A model generated the notes under the pieces. The model saw only the letters and a list, made by a program, of their open reading frames with translations. It did no database searches and was not told the origin of the DNA. This document shows positions 56,893 through 64,000 of a stretch of 64,000 nt of DNA, one piece after another. Source of the DNA: Pseudomonadota bacterium. GTDB taxonomy: Bacteria; Pseudomonadota; Alphaproteobacteria; Sphingomonadales; Sphingomonadaceae. Numbering within the stretch: position 1 is the stretch's first letter; every line of letters starts with the position of its first letter. Location: positions 460,367 through 524,366 of the forward strand of contig JBCBSU010000001.1 in assembly GCA_039818985.1 (NCBI GenBank). Reading direction: 5' to 3'. The position numbers and the translations under genes are program-made.

Positions 56893-57060
56893 GGAATCTG
56901 TCAGTCGCGCTTGTAGCAGCAGCGGGTGGATGGTTCTTTCATGGTGTTGGTAAACGCAGCTTTAGCCATGTTTCCCACTAGCCAGACTATGCAGGGTTGA
57001 TATCGAGCGGCACCAGATAATCACTGGACTTTGGCCGTAATCATCGCCACCTGACGCTGC

Positions 57061-57267
57061 ATGACCGATCGAGATGAACTGAAGCCGCTTTCTGCCGATA
57101 CCCCGCCGCGACGCCCGGCGGCGGCGGGCGGCGTGTTTATTGCGCTGGGTACAATGGGTGGCGCAATTGCCGGCGGCGCGCTGTTCGGTGAGCCGGTGAT
57201 CGGCCTGCTCACCGGTCTCGGGCTGGGCGCCATTGCGGCTGTCGCGGTGGCACTGCTCGACCGTTAA
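57061..57267 (+). CDS. Small hypothetical membrane protein
   Basis: A 68-residue protein: a polar, Pro/Arg-rich head of about 22 residues, then two hydrophobic Gly/Ala-rich stretches (GGVFIALGTMGGAIAGGAL and PVIGLLTGLGLGAIAAVAVALL). The GxxxG repeats suggest packed helices. Unknown family. Its stop overlaps the end of the convergent arylesterase gene by four bases. Confidence 0.68.
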   Translation: MTDRDELKPLSADTPPRRPAAAGGVFIALGTMGGAIAGGALFGEPVIGLLTGLGLGAIAAVAVALLDR

Positions 57268-58007
57268 CCGCCGCCGGCATTGCCACCCAATGCCGCCGCA
57301 ACGATCGGCGCGACCCGTGTGACCACCTTGTCCACCCCTTCCGCATTGGGGTGGATGCCATCGGCCAGCATCAGTTCCGGGTCAGTTACCACGCCGTCGA
57401 GGAAGAACGGGTAGAGCGCGGCATCATATTTTTTCGCCAGATCGGGAAAGATCGGGTTGAAGGCCTGTTCATAATCAGGCCCAAGATTGGGTGCGGCCAG
57501 CATTCCGGTCAGCACCACCGGGATATTGCGCGCTGCGAGCATCTCCAGCATCGCGTCGAGATTGGCCCGGGTTTCTTCCGGCTCTATGCCGCGCAGCATG
57601 TCGTTGCCGCCCAGGCCCATCACCACCAGATCGGGGTTGCGCGGCAGTCCGTCCAGCGCATAGCCGAGCCGCTGGCGCCCGGCAGCGCTGGTATCACCCG
57701 ATACTCCTGCATTGGCGACAAAGACATTCAGGCCATTCGCCACCAGTGCATTTTGCAACTCTTCAGGAAAACCCTCGCCGCGATCGAGATTATAGCCGGC
57801 ATAGAGACTGTCCCCCAGAGCCAGCACCAGCGTTTCGGCCTCCTCGGCGCTTTGCGGGCCGGTCAGTGCCTTGCCAGAGCCTGTATTTTCCGTCGCCTCG
57901 GTGCCAGGGCGCGCTGCATTGTCGTTGGTCGAAGCCGATGGCCCGCAGGCCGACAGCAGAAGCAGCGATAGCTGGCATAGCAGCAGAGGAACGCTATATG
58001 GTTTCAT
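57264..58007 (-). CDS. Arylesterase/lysophospholipase of the SGNH (GDSL) family, lipoprotein
   Basis: A 247-residue lipoprotein (LLLLSACGPS; lipobox LSAC). The SGNH blocks are LALGDSLYAGYNL (catalytic Ser), the Gly in NAGVSGDT, the Asn in GLGGNDMLRG and the Asp-x-x-His in DGIHPNAEG. This is the TesA/Est type that often stands divergent from an ABC exporter gene as here. The start MKPYSVPLLL is preferred over one five codons upstream because it begins the signal sequence. Confidence 0.92.
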   Translation of the reverse strand: MKPYSVPLLLCQLSLLLLSACGPSASTNDNAARPGTEATENTGSGKALTGPQSAEEAETLVLALGDSLYAGYNLDRGEGFPEELQNALVANGLNVFVANAGVSGDTSAAGRQRLGYALDGLPRNPDLVVMGLGGNDMLRGIEPEETRANLDAMLEMLAARNIPVVLTGMLAAPNLGPDYEQAFNPIFPDLAKKYDAALYPFFLDGVVTDPELMLADGIHPNAEGVDKVVTRVAPIVAAALGGNAGGG

Positions 58008-58051
58008 ATTGCCACCTGTCATGACTCATCCTTTAAGAAAGCCTGCCCCCT

Positions 58052-58831
58052 ATGGCCCGATCAACAGACCATGAAGCGCCTGCAGCCGAGATAGTGCTCG
58101 AAGCGCGCAATGTCACCCTCACATTGGGTGCCGCCGACGCGCCGGTGGAAATTCTCAAGGGCATCGACCTGGCCGTCACCAGGGGCGAGAGTGTAGCGAT
58201 ATTGGGGCCATCGGGTTCGGGCAAATCGTCGATGATGGCGCTCCTCACCGGGCTGGAGAAACCGACATCGGGCGAGATCATCGTCAGCGGTACACCGATC
58301 GCCGATATGGATGAGGACGGACTGGCCCGGGCACGGCGCGGCACCATCGGAATCATCCTTCAGGCGTTCCACCTGCTGCCAACCATGACGGCGCTGGAGA
58401 ATGTCATGGTGCCGCTGGAGCTGGACTCCGGTGAAGATATTCGCGCCCGGGCGAGCGACGCGCTGGAAAAAGTCGGCCTCGGGCACAGGCTTGGCCATTA
58501 TCCGACCCAGCTTTCCGGCGGCGAGCAGCAACGCGTCGCCATTGCCCGCGCGATTGTGTCACGGCCTGATATCCTGTTCGCCGATGAGCCGACAGGCAAT
58601 CTCGACGGCGAGACTGGCAGCGAGATCATCGACATCTTGTTCGAACGCCACCGCCATAGCGCGGCGACGCTGGTGATGATTACCCATGACCCGGCGCTGG
58701 CGGCGAAATGCGGTCGCATCATCACCATGGGTGATGGCCGGATCGTTGATGATAGCGGAACCGCGGCTGCCACCGCTTCCGCCCCGACCTCCACCCCTGC
58801 CTCCACCGTTGCCGGACAGAATGCGGCATGA
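58052..58831 (+). CDS. ABC transporter ATP-binding protein (LolD/YbbA type)
   Basis: A 259-residue ATPase: Walker A GPSGSGKSS, Q-loop region IGIILQAFHLLPTMTALENV, signature LSGGEQQRVAIARA, Walker B ILFADEPTGNLD and the H-loop MITHDPALA. It ends in a Thr/Ala/Ser/Pro-rich tail of about 30 residues. It overlaps the permease gene by four bases and is divergent from the SGNH esterase gene, the usual YbbA-YbbP/TesA arrangement. Confidence 0.94.
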   Translation: MARSTDHEAPAAEIVLEARNVTLTLGAADAPVEILKGIDLAVTRGESVAILGPSGSGKSSMMALLTGLEKPTSGEIIVSGTPIADMDEDGLARARRGTIGIILQAFHLLPTMTALENVMVPLELDSGEDIRARASDALEKVGLGHRLGHYPTQLSGGEQQRVAIARAIVSRPDILFADEPTGNLDGETGSEIIDILFERHRHSAATLVMITHDPALAAKCGRIITMGDGRIVDDSGTAAATASAPTSTPASTVAGQNAA

Positions 58832-61365
58832 GCTGGGGCCGGATCTGGACCATTGCCCGGCGTGATCTCAACGGCCGGTTTCGCGGTCTTCGCCTGCTGT
58901 TCATCTGCTTGTTCCTTGGTGTCGCGACACTGGCGACAATTGGCAGCCTTACGACCTCTATTACCAGTGAGCTGAGTCAGCGCGGGCAGGAGATACTGGG
59001 TGGCGATGTCGAGATTGCCATATCGCAGCGTTATGCCAGCGAGGAAGAGCGTGTCGCCTTTGACAGCGCCGGCAGCGTTTCCGAGACCAACCGGATGCGT
59101 GCCATGGCGCGGGCTGTGGGTGATGATGCACAGACGGATTCAGGCCCGTCGCGGGTTTTGGTCGAGCTGAAAGGCGTCGACGCGCTCTATCCGCATTATG
59201 GCGCTGTGCTTTTCGCCGATGGCAGCACGCTCGACGCGCCGTTGGATAACCAGTCGGTAGTGGTCGGGCAGGGACTGATCGATCGGCTCAATCTGGGTAT
59301 CGGTGACCGGCTGCAATTCGGTACGGCGCAATTCACCATCACCCATATTGTCACCGAGGAGCCGGACCGGATAGGCGAGGGCTTTACCCTTGGCCCGGTG
59401 GCGCTGGTATCGCTCGACGGGCTGGCGCGTACCGGCTTGGTCCAGCCGGGCAGTCTGTATGAGACAAAATACCGCATCAAGACCCCGGCAGGGGCCAATC
59501 CCGCAGCAGTTGCGGAAAATTTGACAGCGCAATTCCCGACCGCCGGCTGGGAGGTGAAGGATCGTGAGGAAGGGGCGCCCGGAACCACACGTTTTATCGA
59601 GCGGCTGGGCCAGTTTCTCGGGCTGGTCGGTCTGACGGCGCTTATCGTTGCCGGCATCGGCGTCGGCAATGGTGTCTCTTCCTACCTCGCTGGCAAGCGC
59701 GGCAGCATTGCCACTTTCAAGGTATTGGGAGCCGAGACCGGGGATATTGCCCGTATCTATCTGCTGCAACTGGCGGCAGTCGCGGCGCTGGCGATTGTGA
59801 CCGGGCTGCTACTCGGTGCGCTGGTGCCGCCCCTGATCATTGCTGCCCTGGGCGATGTGCTGCCGGTCAGCCCGGGCATAAGCCTGCATCCGGTACCGCT
59901 GCTGGCGGCGGCGCTTTACGGGCTGCTGATCGCGATCATTTTTGCGCTGCCGCCGCTGGCGCGGGCACGTTATGTCCCTGCGGCCGGGCTGTTCCGCGAC
60001 CTCGTCGATGGCCAGCGCCGCTTCGACCCGCTGACGGTCGTGCTGGTCATGATTGCTTTTGCCGCAATTGTCGCATTGGCAATGCTGACCGCGCGCGAGC
60101 CACTATTCTCTGCGGGTTTTCTCGGTGCATCGCTAGCCATGTTGCTGCTGCTGGCGCTGTTGGGCGTTGCCATCCGCTGGATTGCCGCGCGCCTGCCGCG
60201 TCCGCGTCAGCCACTGGTCCGCCTTGCCATGGCCGGGCTGCACCGTCCCGGCGCGCAGACGGGTGCATTGGTGGTAGCGTTGGGCCTGGGGCTGACGCTG
60301 TTCGTCATCCTCGCCGCGATTCAGACCAGCCTTACCGGTGAGATCACCCGGTCGGTGCCGCAACGCGCGCCAAGCCTGTTTGCGCTCGACATTCCGGTGG
60401 ATCGCGAAGCTGAGCTGCGCGAGCGTGTAGCTATAGTCGATGCCGATGCAGAGGTCGCCACCGTGCCCGCTTTGCGTGGCCGCATCACCGCCTATGGCGA
60501 TACGCGTGTCGCCGATCTGGAGGAGCTGCCCGAAGGCGCCTGGTATCTGCGTGGCGAACGCGGGCTGACCTATGCCGCCGAACTGCCCCAGGGAAGCGAG
60601 TTGATCGACGGGCAATGGTGGCCGCTGCTCTATAATGGTCCGCCACTGGTTTCGATCGATGAAGAGATGGCCGGTGTGCTTGGGCTTGAAGTCGGCGATA
60701 CCCTGAGCGTCAGCCTGCTCGGTCGCGAGATGACGGCCGAAATCGCGTCGCTGCGCAAGATCAACTGGGAGACGCTGGGTTTCAACTATACCATGGTGTT
60801 CTCACCCAATGCCCTGCGTGATGCGCCGCACAATCTCGCCGCTACGGTGAGCCTGTCCGATCCCGGCAATGATCTGCTGGAGCGCAAGGCGTCCAATGTC
60901 ATCTTGGAGTTGTTTCCCTCGGCAACAGTGATCGAGGTCAGCGAGATAATCGGCGAGGTGCGCACCATATTGAACCAGATGGCGACAGCGATCACCGCGG
61001 CTGCGGCGATCACCATCCTTTCGGGTCTGGCGGTGCTGATCGGTGCCATCGCTGCCTCGCGCCAGGCAAGGACCTATGACAGCGTCATCCTCAAGACGCT
61101 GGGCGCGACGCGACGCCAGATCCTGCTGGTGCAGGCGATGGAATATGGCCTGTTGTCGCTGATCCTGGCGCTGGTGGCGCTGGGGCTGGGCTATGCTGCT
61201 TCCTGGTATGTCATGACCCAGATCTTCCAGTTCGGCTTTGCGCCCGACTGGACTATTGTCATGTTGACCCTCGGCGGCGGTGCGCTGCTGACACTGGTCG
61301 TCGGGCTGGTCGGGGCACTACCGGTGCTTGCGGCCAAACCGGCACAGGCATTGCGGCATCTCTAG
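58828..61365 (+). CDS. ABC transporter permease, FtsX/YbbP type
   Basis: An 845-residue permease. The N-terminal helix (LRLLFICLFLGVATLATIGSLTTSI) is followed by a large extracytoplasmic MacB-PCD-like domain, three helices with VASF-type loop (IATFKVLGAETGDIARIY), a second extracytoplasmic domain after about residue 510, and a final three-helix FtsX domain (SVILKTLGATRRQILLVQAMEYGLLSLILALVALGLGY). The double FtsX layout matches YbbP. With the ATPase it should move lipids or lipoproteins out of the membrane. Confidence 0.93.
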   Translation: MSWGRIWTIARRDLNGRFRGLRLLFICLFLGVATLATIGSLTTSITSELSQRGQEILGGDVEIAISQRYASEEERVAFDSAGSVSETNRMRAMARAVGDDAQTDSGPSRVLVELKGVDALYPHYGAVLFADGSTLDAPLDNQSVVVGQGLIDRLNLGIGDRLQFGTAQFTITHIVTEEPDRIGEGFTLGPVALVSLDGLARTGLVQPGSLYETKYRIKTPAGANPAAVAENLTAQFPTAGWEVKDREEGAPGTTRFIERLGQFLGLVGLTALIVAGIGVGNGVSSYLAGKRGSIATFKVLGAETGDIARIYLLQLAAVAALAIVTGLLLGALVPPLIIAALGDVLPVSPGISLHPVPLLAAALYGLLIAIIFALPPLARARYVPAAGLFRDLVDGQRRFDPLTVVLVMIAFAAIVALAMLTAREPLFSAGFLGASLAMLLLLALLGVAIRWIAARLPRPRQPLVRLAMAGLHRPGAQTGALVVALGLGLTLFVILAAIQTSLTGEITRSVPQRAPSLFALDIPVDREAELRERVAIVDADAEVATVPALRGRITAYGDTRVADLEELPEGAWYLRGERGLTYAAELPQGSELIDGQWWPLLYNGPPLVSIDEEMAGVLGLEVGDTLSVSLLGREMTAEIASLRKINWETLGFNYTMVFSPNALRDAPHNLAATVSLSDPGNDLLERKASNVILELFPSATVIEVSEIIGEVRTILNQMATAITAAAAITILSGLAVLIGAIAASRQARTYDSVILKTLGATRRQILLVQAMEYGLLSLILALVALGLGYAASWYVMTQIFQFGFAPDWTIVMLTLGGGALLTLVVGLVGALPVLAAKPAQALRHL

Positions 61366-62348
61366 AGACGGGATTTCAGCACCGGCCTTTGCAGACGGTT
61401 GGCCAGTGGCGCCGAGATGATCAGTTGCAGCTGGTGATAGATCAGCGCCGGCAGGATCACCATCCCCGCTTCAGGGCCGGCGAAGATCAGCGCCGCCATT
61501 GGTGCGCCGGTGGCGATGCTCTTGTGCGATCCGCTGAACATCAGCGAGATGCGATCACTGCGCGCCAGATCGAGCGTACTGCTCAGCGCCCAGCTTCCGC
61601 CAAAGGCGAATATCAGCATCAGCGCGATAATAACGCAGAGCAGTCCCAGTTCACGGGCATCGACCTGCTGCCACAGGCCGCCGGCCACGGCGGAACCAAA
61701 GGCAACATAGACGGCGATGGCGATAGCGCTCTTGTCCATGAAACCGAGCAGTCTTGCCTGTTTTCTGGCCCATGCCCCAAGTCGGCTCTGAAGCAGTTGA
61801 CCGAGGCAGAAGGGCAGCAACAGGATCAGCATGATCTTGCCGATCAGCGCGCCGCCGGTCGCAGCGCCGTCTTGCGCATCACCAGGGCCAATGGTCAGGA
61901 TCACCAGCAGCGGGGTGATGATGATTGCCGCGAGATTGAGCAGCGCCGATGCCACCACCGATGCGGCGATATTGCCACCGGCGAGCGAGGCATAGCTGAT
62001 AGCCGATTGGACGGTGCTGGGCAGCAGTCCGACAAAGATCAGCCCGGTAATCAGACCGGCGGGGAGCAGACCCTGCATCATCGTCGCTGCTCCCAACCCA
62101 ACCAGCGGCATGATTCCGAATACGAACAAAGCGATCATCGCCTGCAAGCGCCAGTCACGAATGGCGTGCAGCACCTCGGTCCGCGGCAGGCGAAGGCCAT
62201 GCAGGAGGAACAGCAGGAAGATCGCCATGGCAGCGATAATCTCTCCTGCCTGCGCTGCAACGCCTGACAGCGGTAGCAGGCTGGCAACGATAATCGTCGC
62301 CAGCAGCACCATTACAAAGCGGTCCGGGATCAATGCGCGCCAGTTCAT
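61362..62348 (-). CDS. Bile acid:sodium symporter (BASS) family transporter
   Basis: A 328-residue membrane protein with about ten helices. GEIIAAMAIFLLFLLHGLRLPRTEV and GLLPSTVQSAISYASLAGGNIAASVV are the conserved BASS family blocks near the sodium and substrate sites; ILLLPFCLGQLLQ and DKSAIAIAVYVAFGSAV also match. It belongs to the putative sodium-dependent transporter (YfeH-like) group. The start MNWRALIPDRF follows GGAGGGCGCG. It converges on the ABC permease gene by four bases. Confidence 0.9.
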   Translation of the reverse strand: MNWRALIPDRFVMVLLATIIVASLLPLSGVAAQAGEIIAAMAIFLLFLLHGLRLPRTEVLHAIRDWRLQAMIALFVFGIMPLVGLGAATMMQGLLPAGLITGLIFVGLLPSTVQSAISYASLAGGNIAASVVASALLNLAAIIITPLLVILTIGPGDAQDGAATGGALIGKIMLILLLPFCLGQLLQSRLGAWARKQARLLGFMDKSAIAIAVYVAFGSAVAGGLWQQVDARELGLLCVIIALMLIFAFGGSWALSSTLDLARSDRISLMFSGSHKSIATGAPMAALIFAGPEAGMVILPALIYHQLQLIISAPLANRLQRPVLKSRL

Positions 62349-62426
62349 CGCGCCCTCCTGCATTTTCCCTGACACGGGTGCAATAATTTCCTACTCCCCT
62401 GGCAGCGCCAATATTGCCGGGAGACA

Positions 62427-63359
62427 ATGATGAATACCGACTGGGACCAGATTCTGCACAATGTCGATCAGGCAACCCGTCCGCATATCGGCAGCGGCAA
62501 GGTTGCCGACTATATCCCGGCTCTGGCGGCGGTCGATCCCGATCAGTTCGGCATGGCAATTGCCCTCAGGGATGGCACTGTCGAGACGCTGGGCGATGCG
62601 GAAACGCCATTTTCCATCCAGAGCATCTCCAAGGTGTTCACCCTGTCCATGGTGCTCCGCCTGATCGGCGATGAGCTCTGGAAGCGGGTCGGACGCGAAC
62701 CCTCAGGCAGCAGCTTCAATTCCATCGTCCAGCTGGAATATGAGCATGGCATTCCGCGCAACCCGCTGATCAATGCCGGCGCGATCGTCGTCACCGACCA
62801 TCTGGTGCGCAATGATGATTGCGACACCATGGTCAATGAAATTGTCGAACGGCTGCGCTATCTGGCTCAGGATGGCAGCATAGGGATTGATGAAGAGGTC
62901 GCGGCTTCGGAAGCGAAGGCCGGTGCCCGCAACCGGGCGCTGGCCAATTTCATGGCCTCCTGCGACAATATGACCAATGAGGTCGAGCAGACACTATCGG
63001 CCTATTTTCGCCATTGTGCCATCAGCATGACCTGCCGCCAGCTGGCGCGCGCGGCGCTGTTCCTGGCGTTTGACGGCTGCGATCCGGAAACCGGTGAACA
63101 GGTGGTCACCGCCTCTTTATGCCGCCGCATCAACGCAGTGATGATGAGCTGCGGCCATTATGACAATAGCGGCGATTTTGCCTTTCGCATCGGCCTGCCG
63201 GGCAAAAGCGGTGTCGGTGGCGGGATATTGGTGATCGCGCCGACATATGGCGCGATTGCCGTCTGGTCACCGGGACTCAACCATGCGGGGACCTCGACCG
63301 TCGGCAGCATAGCGCTCGAGGCACTGGTGGAGCAAACCGGCTGGTCGGTGTTTGTGTAA
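62427..63359 (+). CDS. glsA: Glutaminase A
   Basis: A 310-residue glutaminase of the beta-lactamase-like fold. The nucleophile region is FSIQSISKVFTLSMVL (SxxK), with NPLINAGAIVV, TMVNEIVERL, SEAKAGARNRALANFM and GLPGKSGVGGGILVIAP as the other family blocks. It hydrolyses glutamine to glutamate and ammonia. GCCGGGAGACA precedes two possible ATGs (62427 and 62430). Confidence 0.94.
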   Translation: MMNTDWDQILHNVDQATRPHIGSGKVADYIPALAAVDPDQFGMAIALRDGTVETLGDAETPFSIQSISKVFTLSMVLRLIGDELWKRVGREPSGSSFNSIVQLEYEHGIPRNPLINAGAIVVTDHLVRNDDCDTMVNEIVERLRYLAQDGSIGIDEEVAASEAKAGARNRALANFMASCDNMTNEVEQTLSAYFRHCAISMTCRQLARAALFLAFDGCDPETGEQVVTASLCRRINAVMMSCGHYDNSGDFAFRIGLPGKSGVGGGILVIAPTYGAIAVWSPGLNHAGTSTVGSIALEALVEQTGWSVFV

Positions 63360-63360
63360 A

Positions 63361-63500
63361 TCCTCCCCGCTTGTGGGGAGGTGGCTCGCCGTAGCTTTCG
63401 CAAAGGCGAGACTGAGGGGGGCTCCACTTGCGCCGTACCAAGCCGCTATCCCCCCTCCACCGTCTTTGACGGTCCCTCTCCCCGTAAACGAGGAGGAAAT
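63361..63500. repeat. Intergenic palindromic repeat (CCTCCCCGCTTGTGGGGAGG type)
   Basis: CCTCCCC-GCTTG-TGGGGAGG opens the gap, and a GGGGGG/CCCCCC pair plus CCGTCTTTGACGGTCCCTC follow. The style is that of the dispersed repeats at 2349 and 4191. It separates the convergent glutaminase and CoA-transferase genes and may terminate both. Confidence 0.6.
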
Positions 63501-63504
63501 TATC

Positions 63505-64000
63505 TCACCCCATGCGCGGTTTGGGCGCCGGGGTTTCGGAAAAGCGGGGTGCCGGGGCCGGCTGCACCATGCCGTCGACCGCGATATAGGTCTGGCGCGC
63601 GGCATTGTGCGGATGGTCGGGCGCTTCGGTCAGGCTCAGCACCGGGGCAAAACAGGCGTCGCTATGCTCCAGCAGTTCGCACCATTCATCCCGGGTCTTG
63701 CTCTTGAAGATAGTGGCCAGTTTCTCCTTCAGCTTCGGCCACTCCGCCGGGTTCATCTGCGGATCGAAATCCGCGTCTTCAGCCAGACCGGCGCGGGCGC
63801 GCAGTTCAGCATAGAATTGCGCCTCAATCGCGCCGATAGAGACATATTTGCCATCGGCGGTCTCATAGCTGTCATAGAAATGCGCGCCGGTATCGAGCAG
63901 ATTGACGCCGCGCTCATCGCGCCACTGGCCATTGGCGAGAAAAGTATAGGTCATGGCCGACAGGATGGCGGATCCATCGGTCATGGCGCAATCGATCACC
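63505..64000 (-). CDS. CaiB/BaiF-type CoA-transferase (alpha-methylacyl-CoA racemase-like), partial
   Basis: The C-terminal about 165 residues of a family III CoA-transferase/AMACR-like protein; the 5' part is beyond the window. Recognisable blocks are LDTGAHFYDSYETADGKYVSIGAIEAQFYAEL and FKSKTRDEWCELLEHSDACFAPVLSLTEAPDHPHNAARQTY, both characteristic of AMACR. It would act on branched or 2-methylacyl-CoA, in keeping with acyl-CoA degradation genes elsewhere in the window. The ATG near 63999 is not the true start. Confidence 0.88.
   Translation of the reverse strand, partial: VIDCAMTDGSAILSAMTYTFLANGQWRDERGVNLLDTGAHFYDSYETADGKYVSIGAIEAQFYAELRARAGLAEDADFDPQMNPAEWPKLKEKLATIFKSKTRDEWCELLEHSDACFAPVLSLTEAPDHPHNAARQTYIAVDGMVQPAPAPRFSETPAPKPRMG

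Noticed and set aside
1-64000. CRISPR arrays, prophage genes, integrases or transposases
   Set aside because: No regularly spaced repeats and no phage or transposase protein motifs were seen in any frame; the dispersed palindromes are REP-like, not CRISPR.

Overview
The window looks like a chromosomal segment of a sphingomonad-type alphaproteobacterium. Supporting signs are GC-rich coding with AT-poor third positions, EcfG-like sigma, NAD/CoA-dependent degradation genes of the kind sphingomonads carry, and several families of palindromic intergenic repeats typical of these genomes. The organism is inferred from style; no rRNA or marker phylogeny was possible. Genes are tightly packed, often with ATGA or TGATG stop/start overlaps.

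Layout. 0-10 kb: 2-oxoglutarate oxygenase and EVE protein (divergent), an SDR, an acetolactate-synthase-like TPP enzyme, a succinate-semialdehyde-type dehydrogenase, SMP-30 plus HAD hydrolase, a membrane-anchored winged-helix regulator divergent from a class C beta-lactamase-like hydrolase, and a tandem universal stress protein. 10-16 kb: 3-oxoacid CoA-transferase subunits A and B with a class C acid-phosphatase-like lipoprotein gene between them, then a small membrane protein, GST, epimerase, DUF2269 protein and Dps. 16-28 kb: agmatine-to-putrescine enzymes (aguB, aguA) separated by two methyltransferase paralogues and a GltS-domain protein, an M28 peptidase, an EcfG-like sigma factor, glnE, a peroxiredoxin, a DUF455 protein and an M23 peptidase.

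29-42 kb: two catabolic clusters, acyl-CoA synthetase/GNAT/P450/aldehyde dehydrogenase (29.1-34.0 kb) and thiolase/hydroxyacyl-CoA dehydrogenase/crotonase/TetR (38.1-41.9 kb). The first gene of each is preceded by the same 18-bp palindrome (TTTAATC-N4-GATTAAA), so they may form one regulon under the TetR protein. Between them lie an HxlR/MdaB/GST redox module and a solitary 509-residue protein that combines a MACPF-like signature with a three-repeat jacalin/griffithsin-type lectin domain.

42-52 kb: a beta-helix/cytochrome c gene pair, mtnP, a TetR/GMC-oxidoreductase/SDR group, and then the most unusual locus: a B12-type radical SAM enzyme followed by a 107-residue leader-plus-Val/Ala-rich-core protein, with a divergent intramembrane-protease-like membrane protein. 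This reads as a small, possibly undescribed RiPP (proteusin-like) cluster, next to the 3' end of a tRNA-Arg gene. 52-64 kb: a queuosine-precursor transporter, a run of three tandem 28-29-residue hydrophobic peptides with a PspC-domain protein, recF, an arylesterase divergent from an ABC exporter (ATPase plus FtsX-like permease), a BASS-type transporter, glutaminase, and a CoA-transferase gene cut by the window end.
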